The translations under genes and the position numbers were made by a program. 64,000 bases of DNA, from the NCBI GenBank assembly GCA_963989245.1, contig OZ022346.1, positions 49,812,443 to 49,876,442 on the forward strand, in the 5' to 3' direction. This DNA is from Nansenia antarctica. Lineage: Eukaryota > Chordata > Actinopteri > Argentiniformes > Microstomatidae. The notes under the pieces are model-generated. The model saw only the letters and a list, made by a program, of their open reading frames with translations. It was not told where the DNA came from and ran no database searches. Shown in pieces: positions 1 through 9,140 of the stretch (position 1 is the stretch's first letter; each line of letters begins with the position of its first letter).

Positions 1-374
1 GTTTGCTGAGTCAATGCAGAATTGTATGATAATTACAATAAGAGACAACTATATCTGTATGTGTATCTCTATGCACGGCTGTGGCTGTGTTCTCTGTGTC
101 ACAGAAATTGCGTCTTGGTTACAAGAGCAGTTCTATTAATAGTGTAGGTTCAAAGTGTTGTCTCTGTAGCCTAAATGTTCTCTTACCACTTATTATTTGT
201 AAGTAATAAGTTAGGTCGCTTGTCCTGAGAAATGCAATGGTTATTCATTTCACTCTTTATCATTTGTTTAAAATATGTTAATCAATACAAGGATTATTAT
301 TACTTAACTCAATGGGTTCGCTATAACTATTATCACTCGACATGCTTCACGTAAGACTTCATTACCCATAATGC
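1..374. other. unassigned AT-rich sequence downstream of a retroviral gag remnant
   Basis: No open frame or family resemblance was seen on either strand. By position it should be the region 3' of the gag remnant at 375-1579 (nucleocapsid or pro side), but nothing recognisable is left before the window edge. Confidence 0.4.
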
Positions 375-1579
375 TTAGTATTCATTCCATCCGTCTAATT
401 CTGTGCATTGTGCCAACTCCAAAGCTTGTGATTGGGGTTGCTTATTAAACAATCCCAAAGCGTCCAGTTCCCTTATCCGTTTCTCTATCAATGCTGGGGT
501 CAATGAGAAAATGTCTGGTGTCGATAATTTGAAGTTTTTCGCATCGTCTCCGATACCATTTAGAATCATATTTGTGAAAAACACGTTTTCTTTATCCTCT
601 AATTCCAAATTTGCCTGTTCTTTCCACGTCTTTTGGAATCTGATTACAAAGTCAGACATTGTTTCATTAGGCGTTAACGTTTACAGTTAAGAATTTGTGA
701 GATATCCCGGTTTTGGCTGGCATAGTCGTTTAGAAATGTGGTTAATTGTTCAATGTGAGTATCCCTGTGTTCCTTATCAAGCCATGGGAATCGTTCTTTT
801 ATTGTTTTTCCTTTACATGGTCCATCATTTTGTTCATGTAAAGTTTCGCAAGCATTTATTAAAGTATCAATTCCGACATCTGGCATTAAAGTGATCAGAA
901 TGTATCTTAAATCCGTGCCATTCAAATTACCATGTAACAACATTGTTTTATACCAATTTATGAATCCTTTAGGGTTAATCAAGGGTTTGGGTGCGTCTTC
1001 TATAATTTTAGATACGTCATGTAATGTTAATGGTTTGTACAGAGTCCGCTCTTCTATATTTAGCAACGGTGCTTGCACCTCTACCTCGCTGCATGTCACA
1101 GCTTGCTCAGCCCGTAGTTTTATGGGAGACACACTCTCTACCTCCTGTTTCCTGCTAGGCCTATTATGTTCCTGCTTTCTGACAATATTACCAGGCCATT
1201 GTTTAGACATTATTAACCATGCTTGATAGACTTCTTTCATGTAATCGGTGTCCCATGTTGGATCTCTAATTGTTTTGTTTGATATCAAATATTCGTCAAT
1301 AATCGTCAGCTTATGCTTTTCAAAACTCCCGGTACTTGGAAAATTATTGTCACTCCATTTCGCAATCTTTGTTAGAAATGGTTCTGCATAGAATGGTCCT
1401 AACTTAAGTAAAATCCATCCTTTTGGTGCCATCATATTGGTGTATTTTATCGGAATATCAATTATATGTGGATCAATTTTCAATAGTTTCTTAATTGCTT
1501 TCCTTTCTGCCCGTGGCAGATCTCTTTCAGATTTATATTTCAAGGTCCGTTTATCACAATTTACCGTCCTAGAAGTTTG
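375..1579 (-). pseudogene. gag remnant of a second endogenous retrovirus, 5'-truncated and frameshifted
   Basis: Minus-strand frame open from the provirus junction (1579) to a stop at 674, continuing in another frame from about 670 to a stop at 375. The upstream part is basic and matrix-like (KAIKKLLKID near its start), followed by a capsid-like helical region. After the shift, at about 600-665, comes FVIRFQKTW, which fits the acidic-aromatic-RF core of the major homology region of orthoretroviral capsids. No ATG opens the frame: it runs straight back into the LTR of the inserted provirus. The other side of the insertion shows ATG GGT (14413-14408) in a compatible frame, as expected of a myristoylated Gag start. 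No zinc knuckle or pol is visible before the window edge. It is clearly unlike the Gag of the inserted provirus. Two breaks, the insertion and the frameshift, make it non-functional. Retroviral capsid identity is likely; the family is not assigned. Confidence 0.65.
1576..1579. repeat. target-site duplication TTTG, left copy
   Basis: TTTG directly abuts the left LTR and is repeated at 14401-14404 beyond the right LTR. A 4-bp duplication is typical of gamma- and epsilon-type retroviral integrases. Confidence 0.8.
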
Positions 1580-1645
1580 TTTCGTATATATTGGTATCTG
1601 TTACTGCTAAAAATGAAGAAGAGTTCTTGAGCAAATTTAAGAATG

Positions 1646-1651
1646 TTTATT
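1646..1651 (-). promoter_or_regulatory. polyadenylation signal AATAAA in the 3' LTR
   Basis: TTTATT on the plus strand, AATAAA on the transcribed strand, about 125 bases downstream of the TATA box, the usual R-region arrangement. The same motif is present in the 5' LTR. Confidence 0.65.
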
Positions 1652-1770
1652 CAAAAAAGCAGGTTACACAGCATGGCCCCTCAATGGAGCTGATGGTCCG
1701 AATCGGTCACAGGATGAAGTCAAAGATATGGATATGAAGGAAAAGAGAGAGAGCCCATCTGTGTAGAGGA

Positions 1771-1777
1771 TTTTATA
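1771..1777 (-). promoter_or_regulatory. TATA box of the 3' LTR
   Basis: TATAAAA on the minus strand in U3. The identical copy at 14074-14080 in the 5' LTR would drive the proviral transcript. Confidence 0.7.
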
Positions 1778-2097
1778 CCCTGTCACTGTCACTGTCGCTG
1801 AGCCAATCAAAACAGAGTCCACGTCATTTTAATTTGGTTGAATACAAAGTATACCAGTGAGATCATAGTAGGTGAGGTCATTTTCTGTCCTGTAAATAGG
1901 ATGTTATTAATGCAATTCACCCTATGGTCTAATACAATTCTAATGCAATTTATGCTATGGGCGTCTTTCTGGCTCGGGCCCTAATGCAATTATATCTACT
2001 CATGATGATATTACAGCCTCTGCACATGCATGTCAAAAGGCCATTGTGTGTATTAGAGGGCCATTGCTATGGTTACAGAGCATGAAAATACACGACA

Positions 2098-2109
2098 CAG
2101 CCCCCCTCG
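2098..2109 (-). promoter_or_regulatory. polypurine tract
   Basis: On the minus strand a GAGGGGGG core lies directly upstream of the LTR start TGTCG. The related element at 60 kb has the same tract at the same place (60343-60355), which supports it as the plus-strand priming site. Confidence 0.8.
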
Positions 2110-2614
2110 GAACACGCAGAGTGTGTTCCGAAACTAAACGACAGACAGAAAAACTACATCAACCCATCAACTACATCAACACATCAACACATCAACACAT
2201 CAACACATCAACACATCAACACATCTCGGTAGAACCTCCACACAGACCAACCCAGGACCAGTACTATGAACCAAAGATAACACATACAAAAAATAGAAAA
2301 CAACCAATAATAAAAAGAATCTTGTAAATAACAATCACAATTAAACCACACTCAGTTCATCATGCATAATACAAAAACTGAGATACAGAAATTTCCAACG
2401 ACCGATGTTTCCCTCGTCCTCGAAGCGGCAGGGTCAGAGGTTGCTAGCACATGGCCCCAGTTGGAGAACAGCCTTTACCGCTGTCTCAGATTGATAACAC
2501 TTTCATAGTCAGGAGCTTCCATTGTCGCGTAACCATTACATCACTTCACAACCGACATCAATCACATGATATAGAAAGAAACAAACAGGAACCGAAGCAA
2601 ACAATCACAAAACA
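2110..2614 (-). other. proviral 3' untranslated region with an 8-bp tandem repeat
   Basis: Non-coding stretch between the env stop and the polypurine tract. About six copies of ACATCAAC stand at 2174-2224. The related element at 60.4-60.9 kb shares blocks of this region (compare 2398-2540 with 60650-60785) but not the tandem repeat, which is therefore a private expansion. Confidence 0.7.
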
Positions 2615-5155
2615 TCACTTAATAAACAAATCATTAAAAGAGGAAACAAAATCAGAAAGCAAAGCAGAATCCAGCTTTTGCTCATCAGCTATGTCGGCCA
2701 TCATTAAAGCATTAACCGGAACATCAGAAATACACTTTCCAAAACATTTGATTAAAATACCAAGTAACATAATACAGATGATAATGACAACAAGAATAAT
2801 AGCGACGGACCTAATCATATTACCAATACCTGAAAAAGCAGAATCAAAGAAATCCAATGTATTCCAACCGTGTTCTTTACGTAAATCCTCTATACCCTTC
2901 TTGTTAGATTCATGGAAATCATACAGAGCGTTACCAGAATCCGAAATATAACTGCAACATTCACCGCCTATCAAAGCACAAGTACCACCCTGACTGGCCA
3001 AAATAATGTCCAAAGCCATTCTATTTTGGAGAGCTACATTCTTAGTTTCAGTCAACTCAGTAGCCAGGGCAGATACTACAGCATCCGAAGCATTAATGTG
3101 TTTTTCAAGAACGGATGATAGGGCACTTAATTCAGTCTGAGAGTTGTAGACACCATAACTTGGGAATATTAGGCCAAAAAACTTCTGAGCGGTAGATAAC
3201 GCCCTACGACTACGATGGGTTGCTTGTTTGTGAAGTACAGACATCTCCTCCCGAGTAACTTTCCTAATCAAAGGTATCAGATGAGCTAAATAACAAAGAC
3301 CCTCACTCAAAGCAGGAAGCTTAGAGAATGCATTATTATCACACACAAGAAACACACCCTCCGGGAGTTGAAGCTCCGTACCAGGATACAAGAAAATGAC
3401 ACCACCTATACAAGACGCGGCCCCTAGCTGACGAATCGCGCTGCCCTTGAGCCGAGATTGTATGTCAATACAGGTTGTAATATTTACGAGAGGCATGACC
3501 TTAAGCTGCGTGGTGCCTTTCTGCCGTCTGGTAGTATTGGTATCATGTAATTTCATTTGAGGCACCATAGCACAATCAACAACTTTACATTTCAATCCAG
3601 AAATAACAACTGAACCTCTCCACCGTGTAGAAGTCACACTCCCAGAACATGACAGATGAGGACTCAATGCAGTACCATTCAATTGAACGAACATAGCTTG
3701 GATAATATATATCTTCTTCGGACCTGTTGGTTGTGACAAATGTGTAAGCCTATCAATAATAACCTTCCCCACACCGCTAGGCCTATGGTGTTCGTTAACT
3801 GCTGCTGTCAGACGTTCCAACACACCAATATCCACACCTGCATAGGAAGAATTTAAAGGAACCAGAATCGTGCTGGGCTGACAAGAAGAGCTCTGGTTCT
3901 TGCCCTGTAAAACAAATTGGGCTAAACCCTGCCAATTATAATGAAACCATTCTGCTTTAGTTAACGGTATGGGGAAAAACATAGGAGCAGATGTACTTAC
4001 AGGGACCTGTTGACAAATCCAGCAATCAGAATAATTCATTTTTGAAGCAAAATCTTTCATGATACTAGTGGCAGAATTAGGGTGGGACCGTGTCCCCAGG
4101 TGATTAGAATCATACAACAAATAATCGTCAGTAGCGACTACAATCGCCTTCGTAGAAGCCTTTACAGCAACATTTTCAACCTTTCCTGGTAACTCAACGT
4201 GAACATATTCATGCACAAATTTCTCACAGTCCAACGAATAGTAGTGTGGAAAGTCAGGAGTGTTCCTACAAACTTTGTCCTTGAAATTGTTGGATTTACT
4301 AGACACCTGTTCACCGATATTACGTCTAGCACACCAATACGAGTTCAACACCTTGTCAACATTAGTTAATGTCACACGAGTTTCTTGCGTGTTGCTTGAG
4401 TGTTGATTAAGTGTAACATATTTAGCATCCAGTAAATACCACTCGTCCGCTTCGGCGGTATAGATCAAACAATCATCAACAGTACAACGTGAATGTGGGC
4501 AAACAAAAGCTCTACCTGCTGTGATCATTCTTCTCTGACGTCCAGGCATAACAGTGTGTGAGTGAAGTGTAACATTGTCCAAAGAAGTCAATGGGGTAGG
4601 AACACTAAGGGGTATATTAGTCTCTGAAACGGCATGGCTTGAGTTTCCTCCTAATTGGCCTCGGTGTATCACGGGATCTGTCTGGTTGGGGTGTATCACT
4701 GACAGGTCTGTGTCTCTCAATGGTACCTTGGTCCGGGCAGCCGCCCGGGTTGCTGACATCTCCGTCTGGAGCATTGTCAGGGTCGGAAGGGGTGACAACA
4801 GGGGCAACACCAGGCTTGGTAGAACCCCCAAGAGGGGTGTCGCAGTCACTGGATCCTTCACGATCTCCCTTGGCCCACTCATCTCTGGGCTGGACAGGGT
4901 CTGGGACGAGGCCCCCGGCATCATCTGCATCACGGCGCAGATACTCACCAACATCTTCGTCAGCCTGGATGTCCAAGCTGTGGACTTCCTCGTCCCCAGG
5001 GGTCTCCTCACCATCCTGCTGAGGCTCTCCCTCATCGTCCTCATTGGGTGCCTTGATGCAGTGATGAACGTGATACCAGGTGGGGGACCCCTTGATTTGG
5101 ATGGCAGTCCCAGTGCACCGAACGACCTCGTATGGTCCTTCCCGTCGAGCCTCAT
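2615..5155 (-). CDS. env: retroviral Env glycoprotein (SU-TM), full length
   Basis: Envelope precursor, up to 846 residues, acting at the cell or virion membrane in receptor binding and fusion. Surface part: several N-X-S/T sites and a CXXC motif (CWIC) near residue 375. An RSRR furin-type site lies near residue 648, separating SU from TM. TM part: hydrophobic fusion-peptide-like segment, heptad-like helix, LQNR-containing segment followed by CX6CC near residue 728, then a membrane anchor of about 23 hydrophobic residues near 778-805 and a short tail. CX6CC is the gamma-type SU-TM disulfide motif. The first roughly 180 codons overlap the end of pol in another frame and show no clean signal peptide at the first ATG; the message is presumably spliced from 13786, so the true start is uncertain (a hydrophobic stretch near residue 110-125 is a candidate signal). 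No internal stop. Confidence 0.9.
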   Translation of the reverse strand: MRLDGKDHTRSFGALGLPSKSRGPPPGITFITASRHPMRTMRESLSRMVRRPLGTRKSTAWTSRLTKMLVSICAVMQMMPGASSQTLSSPEMSGPREIVKDPVTATPLLGVLPSLVLPLLSPLPTLTMLQTEMSATRAAARTKVPLRDTDLSVIHPNQTDPVIHRGQLGGNSSHAVSETNIPLSVPTPLTSLDNVTLHSHTVMPGRQRRMITAGRAFVCPHSRCTVDDCLIYTAEADEWYLLDAKYVTLNQHSSNTQETRVTLTNVDKVLNSYWCARRNIGEQVSSKSNNFKDKVCRNTPDFPHYYSLDCEKFVHEYVHVELPGKVENVAVKASTKAIVVATDDYLLYDSNHLGTRSHPNSATSIMKDFASKMNYSDCWICQQVPVSTSAPMFFPIPLTKAEWFHYNWQGLAQFVLQGKNQSSSCQPSTILVPLNSSYAGVDIGVLERLTAAVNEHHRPSGVGKVIIDRLTHLSQPTGPKKIYIIQAMFVQLNGTALSPHLSCSGSVTSTRWRGSVVISGLKCKVVDCAMVPQMKLHDTNTTRRQKGTTQLKVMPLVNITTCIDIQSRLKGSAIRQLGAASCIGGVIFLYPGTELQLPEGVFLVCDNNAFSKLPALSEGLCYLAHLIPLIRKVTREEMSVLHKQATHRSRRALSTAQKFFGLIFPSYGVYNSQTELSALSSVLEKHINASDAVVSALATELTETKNVALQNRMALDIILASQGGTCALIGGECCSYISDSGNALYDFHESNKKGIEDLRKEHGWNTLDFFDSAFSGIGNMIRSVAIILVVIIICIMLLGILIKCFGKCISDVPVNALMMADIADEQKLDSALLSDFVSSFNDLFIK

Positions 5156-8100
5156 GCCACTTCCGTCTGTAGACCTTCACGTATACTTTGTCACCCGGTT
5201 GCAACGCGTCCTTCCTCTCCTGTGCGTTCACCTCCTCTTCACGTTCCTGTTTGTGGAGCACATAAGAAGAGATACTCTTTTGCCGGTTAGTCATGTACTG
5301 TACATAGGCTTTCATGTCACTCTCCAAGAGAGCCAAACTTGGCCCTTTCCCACTGGTTCGTGCACAGGGAGCTGTCATTATTCTCCCCATAGCCAGTTCA
5401 TGGGGAGTCAAGTGCAGCCCTCGAATCTCACTGGAACGACAGGCCATCAATGCAAGAGGGAGTCCTTCCACCCAATTAAGACCTGTATGCTGACAGACCT
5501 TAGAAAGACGGTTCTTAAGGACCCCGTTCATCCTCTCTACCATCCCCTGGCTTTGAGGTGAGTAAATACACCCAAATCTCTGCTTGATTCCCAACTTTTG
5601 TAGTATAAGCTTTACCGTCTTATCCACAAATTCCTTACCATTGTCTGACGCTATCCTATCTGGAATTCCAAACCTAGGTATGAATTCCCTGCATAGGAAC
5701 TTTGCTACAGACTGAGCATCCTTTTTTCGAGTGGGGCATGCTTCTACCCATCTGCTGAACCTGTCCACTACAACTAACATGTACCTGTATCCTGCAACAG
5801 GACGAATCATGTCCACATAGTCAATCACCAAATGTTTCATTGGCCCGTTTGGGGTAGGGATATGCCCAGTTCCCACTGGTATTCCAGGTCTGATATTGTT
5901 TTTCAAACAGACCACACATTGACCAAGGATATGGTCTATTTGTTCCAATAAATATGGAGCCCAAAAACCATATTCCTTGGTGATCTTGCGTCTTACCTCC
6001 CCCCTGGCCACATGTGCTAATCCATGGGCTTCCTGTATCAGCATGCCTAATAAATCTGGGGGTGCCACAACCAGTCCCTCATGATTTCTCCATAGACCTG
6101 TGTCATCCTGACTAGCCCCCCTTGTTAACCATAGGTTTTTGTCTAGCGCATTTGCCCCATTCTGTAACATCAACAAATCCTCAAGCGTGACCATGCCCTG
6201 TAACTGTGCTTCATGTGTGACCAGCAGAACTTTACCCGCTTTGTCTGCTCCTGTAATGGCTTTGGCTGCATCATCTGCAGCCCTGTTACCTTGTGTGACA
6301 TGTGATGAGTCAGATCTGTGTGCGGCACACTTCACTATGGCTAATTCCCTTGGTTTCATCATGGCTTGTAACAGCTTCATGATTTGAGCGTGGTGCTGAA
6401 TAGGCGAACCATCAGTTTTCTTAAAACCCCGTCCCTTCCATACAGCTCCATGTAGATGACACACATTATGGGCGTAGGCAGAGTCTGTGTACACTGTCAC
6501 TCTTCGTCCGGTTCCCAAGTTGCATGCTTCTGTGAGGGCAATCAACTCAGCCAACTGAGCTGAACAAGGCTGAGGAACAGCCTCGGCTTGTTCCACAATG
6601 AACCCTGAATTTTGGGATCGGACTATGGCATACCCAGCACGTAAACTTTCTCCTACCCGGTAACAAGATCCATCAGTCCAATACTCAACGTCAGCTTCCT
6701 TTAAAGGCAAAGCTAGTAGATCTGCTCTAAGCTTAGAGTACCTCATAGCTTCCTTCACACAATCGTGTGGTTCCCCATCTTCTGGGGTTGGCAAGGTCTC
6801 TGCTGGGTTAAGTGTGTTACATCTTAGTAATGTTACATCTTCCCTTTCCAACATCCTGTAATAATTCCTAATCCTAGGCATCGTCAAAGTATACTTGCCT
6901 TGATTCAAAAGATTCCTTAGACTGTGGTGGCAGAGAATGGTAATTGGGTACCCCATTGTTAAGGTTGTTGCCTTCTCGTACATAAGATATGCCCCGGCCA
7001 TTGCTCTGTAGCATGGCGCGAAACCCATTTCTACCTCTGAATATGCGACAGAGTAATAGGCTATGGGCTGTGGACTAGGTCCAATGCCTGTTGGTTGCGT
7101 AAGAACAGCGCAGGCATACTTCCCTTTGGCTGAAGAAGAAACATACAATCCAAATTCTTTGGAATAATCTGGAAGCGCTAAAGCTGGCGCTTCTTGCAAT
7201 TTGTGTTTAATTGTCTCAAACGCCAAATCAGCTTCCCTTGTCCAAGTAATGCAACATTGGAGTTTATCACTACCTGTTTCCTTAATCATCCCCCTCAATG
7301 GAGCGACCAGTCTAGTGTAATCCTCCACCCATGCTGAACTATACCCAGTAATGCCCAAAAACATCATCATTTCCCTAACCGTTCGTGGTTTTGGAGCCTT
7401 CTGAATAGCTTCCAAGTGTTCATTAGTGACACTGCGATGTCCCTGTGTAATAGATTGTCCTAAGTAAGTTACCTTTTCCTGGCAATACTGTAGCTTCTTT
7501 TTAGACACCTTGTGTCCCTTCTCCGCCAAAACCTTTAACAGTTTAACGGAATCCCTGTGACATGTTTCTTCATCTGGGGCACAAAGGAGTATGTCATCCA
7601 TGTACTGAATGGCAGTACTACTTATCGTCTGCCCTAACCCGTCTAAGTCCTCCTTCAAGACCTGATTAAAAACATGAGGACTGTGTTTGTACCCTTGTGG
7701 CATTCTGGTATATTGATAATGTTGACCTTTGTAGGTAAACCCAAATAACCCTTGACTTTCTACACTAAGAGGTATAGAAAAGAAAGCCCCGCATAAATCA
7801 ATCACTGTAAATACTTTGGCTGTAGATGGAATCTGGGTCAACAGCACATGAGGATCAGGAACTTCAGCTGGATAGCTGACAACTACCTCATTCACAGCCC
7901 GTAGGTCATGTACCAGACGATATGAACCATCAGGTTTCGTTACTGGCAGAAGAGGTGTGTTACTTAACGGATATTGAGTTATCTTCAAGACTCCTGCCTC
8001 TAACAATCCTTTGATCTGTGGCTCAATTCCATCAATTGCTTCCTGTTTCAATGGGTATTGGTTTTTCCAAGGGGGTTTTGCACCCGGTATGAGTTCAACT

Positions 8101-8699
8101 CTCAATGGACGAGCTGATTTCACAAATCCAATGTCTGTACTGTTCTTTGCCCACAGGTCTGCTGGCACATTCTGTATCATTTCTTCTCTGAGGTCTTTTT
8201 CAGGTTGTACAGGAAGGATTAGCTGGTTCATTAGCTTCACAGTCTGCGGATGTCCTATTCCTTGAGCAGAGATCATCAGTTTTGTGAACTGTCCATCAAT
8301 GCTCCTCCAGATAGCAGGGTTTTCTTTTGTCGTTACAAATCTGGCTTTTTCTGAGTCTGCCATCATTGCCCCTAAATGCTTCTGTTTATAGTGTTCAGAT
8401 ATCATAAGTGTCACATGAGGGATGCTACCCTCAATCTTATGCTCCTGATCTAGATAAGTGTCACTGTTTATCTTCATAGCCACTCCCTGAGGGCCTAGGA
8501 TTATACAACTTGTACTAAGCTGTACCTGTTTTGGCTGATGCTTCAGCCACTCATCTGGGTTTGCATCTGCAACTTCTCTAAAATACTGGAGTGTACAATG
8601 CAATGGATCAGTAGGCCTTCTGGCCTCTGACATGTGTGCCAGGATATAATTGTCCCACATCCTTGCTGGTTCCATTAGGTCTGGGCTAAGCCCTCCCAC
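4617..8699 (-). CDS. pol: retroviral Pol: reverse transcriptase, RNase H, integrase
   Basis: 1360 codons starting with GTG directly after an in-frame TGA, so it is read by continuation from pro, not by new initiation. RT fingers/palm: catalytic Asp in the VIDLCGAFF segment near residue 300 and YMDD near 366. RNase H: YWTDGSC near 671 and TDSAY near 738. Integrase: H-H-C-C zinc domain about 889-931, DD35E catalytic residues near 955, 1018 and 1053 (the last in QSQGMVERMNG), and a GPY-type C-terminal domain near 1190. The last about 150 residues are acidic and Pro/Asp-rich, an unusual extension that overlaps env by 539 bases. All catalytic motifs are present; the only visible defect is the TGA in front. 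It copies viral RNA to DNA and integrates it into chromosomes. Confidence 0.93.
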   Translation of the reverse strand: MGGLSPDLMEPARMWDNYILAHMSEARRPTDPLHCTLQYFREVADANPDEWLKHQPKQVQLSTSCIILGPQGVAMKINSDTYLDQEHKIEGSIPHVTLMISEHYKQKHLGAMMADSEKARFVTTKENPAIWRSIDGQFTKLMISAQGIGHPQTVKLMNQLILPVQPEKDLREEMIQNVPADLWAKNSTDIGFVKSARPLRVELIPGAKPPWKNQYPLKQEAIDGIEPQIKGLLEAGVLKITQYPLSNTPLLPVTKPDGSYRLVHDLRAVNEVVVSYPAEVPDPHVLLTQIPSTAKVFTVIDLCGAFFSIPLSVESQGLFGFTYKGQHYQYTRMPQGYKHSPHVFNQVLKEDLDGLGQTISSTAIQYMDDILLCAPDEETCHRDSVKLLKVLAEKGHKVSKKKLQYCQEKVTYLGQSITQGHRSVTNEHLEAIQKAPKPRTVREMMMFLGITGYSSAWVEDYTRLVAPLRGMIKETGSDKLQCCITWTREADLAFETIKHKLQEAPALALPDYSKEFGLYVSSSAKGKYACAVLTQPTGIGPSPQPIAYYSVAYSEVEMGFAPCYRAMAGAYLMYEKATTLTMGYPITILCHHSLRNLLNQGKYTLTMPRIRNYYRMLEREDVTLLRCNTLNPAETLPTPEDGEPHDCVKEAMRYSKLRADLLALPLKEADVEYWTDGSCYRVGESLRAGYAIVRSQNSGFIVEQAEAVPQPCSAQLAELIALTEACNLGTGRRVTVYTDSAYAHNVCHLHGAVWKGRGFKKTDGSPIQHHAQIMKLLQAMMKPRELAIVKCAAHRSDSSHVTQGNRAADDAAKAITGADKAGKVLLVTHEAQLQGMVTLEDLLMLQNGANALDKNLWLTRGASQDDTGLWRNHEGLVVAPPDLLGMLIQEAHGLAHVARGEVRRKITKEYGFWAPYLLEQIDHILGQCVVCLKNNIRPGIPVGTGHIPTPNGPMKHLVIDYVDMIRPVAGYRYMLVVVDRFSRWVEACPTRKKDAQSVAKFLCREFIPRFGIPDRIASDNGKEFVDKTVKLILQKLGIKQRFGCIYSPQSQGMVERMNGVLKNRLSKVCQHTGLNWVEGLPLALMACRSSEIRGLHLTPHELAMGRIMTAPCARTSGKGPSLALLESDMKAYVQYMTNRQKSISSYVLHKQEREEEVNAQERKDALQPGDKVYVKVYRRKWHEARREGPYEVVRCTGTAIQIKGSPTWYHVHHCIKAPNEDDEGEPQQDGEETPGDEEVHSLDIQADEDVGEYLRRDADDAGGLVPDPVQPRDEWAKGDREGSSDCDTPLGGSTKPGVAPVVTPSDPDNAPDGDVSNPGGCPDQGTIERHRPVSDTPQPDRSRDTPRPIRRKLKPCRFRD

Positions 8700-8702
8700 T
8701 CA
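8700..8702 (-). other. in-frame TGA between protease and reverse transcriptase
   Basis: TGA followed by GTG GGA, with pro and pol in the same frame. Gammaretroviruses need no second stop here. TGA can arise from CGA by CpG decay or from TGG by one change. The related copy at 60 kb has this segment deleted, so it cannot decide between lesion and regulated stop. Confidence 0.75.
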
Positions 8703-9137
8703 ATACACCATAGATGCGTTGTTGTCCATCATGACAGACAGCTGTCTGTTCTCTTGTGGCACTGTCACCCGACAGCCGTCAGGTGTGCATTTCACTGTAC
8801 AGTTCAATTGGCATAGTGCATCTCTCCCTAGTAGCCCTATTGGCGTGTGTTCTGATACAAGTATTGACAGATCTGCTCTCTGTCCTTTGTACTCTAAGCT
8901 TACAAGCTCAGTAGTAGGGATCAGCTGTTTAATTCCCTCGAATCCGATTGTCTTCACATATTTCCCAGACATAGGAAGGTGCGTGGCATCTTCAGGCTTC
9001 AGACAGGTGTAGGCTGCTCCACTGTCCACCATCAATTCTAATGGACGTTGGTTGACCGACACCCATATGGTAGGTTCATCTTCAGGCCTGTTCGTCACCA
9101 CCAGCTGGCACCCCCCTCTCGGATCTTCTGGGCACCC
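8700..9137 (-). CDS. pro: retroviral aspartic protease (pro), read through from gag
   Basis: Continuous frame in phase with gag, beginning after the gag TAG (9140-9138) and ending at TGA (8702-8700). It has no ATG before the protease core. The active-site triad DSGA is in LMVDSGAAY near 9025 and GLLGRDAL, the second conserved turn, near 8820; a single-domain retropepsin acts as a homodimer to cleave Gag and Pol. The stop context (TAG GG) and shared frame match suppression-type expression as in gammaretroviruses. The closing TGA separates it from RT in the same frame and could be a lesion or a second read-through point. Confidence 0.88.
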   Translation of the reverse strand, partial: GCPEDPRGGCQLVVTNRPEDEPTIWVSVNQRPLELMVDSGAAYTCLKPEDATHLPMSGKYVKTIGFEGIKQLIPTTELVSLEYKGQRADLSILVSEHTPIGLLGRDALCQLNCTVKCTPDGCRVTVPQENRQLSVMMDNNASMVY

Positions 9138-9140
9138 CTA
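9138..9140 (-). promoter_or_regulatory. gag/pro read-through TAG
   Basis: TAG followed by GGG TGC in the frame of the protease. The same arrangement is kept in the deleted relative (62869-62867), which argues that the stop is functional and not a random mutation. Confidence 0.7.

Larger units (their letters stand above)
1580..2097 (-). repeat. 3' LTR of the provirus
   Basis: 518-bp direct repeat of 13883-14400. Read on the minus strand it begins TGTCG and ends CGAAA, so it lacks a canonical CA end; the boundary is set by the end of LTR identity and the TTTG duplication. It contains a TATAAAA box (1771-1777) and AATAAA (1646-1651), giving U3 about 2097-1750, R about 1750-1630 and U5 to 1580. 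An inverted CCAAT (ATTGG on the minus strand, near 1805) lies upstream of the TATA box. Confidence 0.92.

Noticed and set aside
1..374. LTR of the second retrovirus at the left edge
   Set aside because: Compared by eye with 14405-15260; no shared stretch was found.
2046..2327. 93-codon plus-strand frame with Asn/Thr/His repeats
   Set aside because: Covers the LTR end, polypurine tract and an 8-bp repeat; antisense to the provirus.
2451..2951. 166-codon plus-strand frame
   Set aside because: Antisense to env, which has clear domain motifs in the other direction.
4575..5561. 328-codon plus-strand frame
   Set aside because: Antisense to the pol tail and env start, with no family resemblance; the minus strand explains the region.
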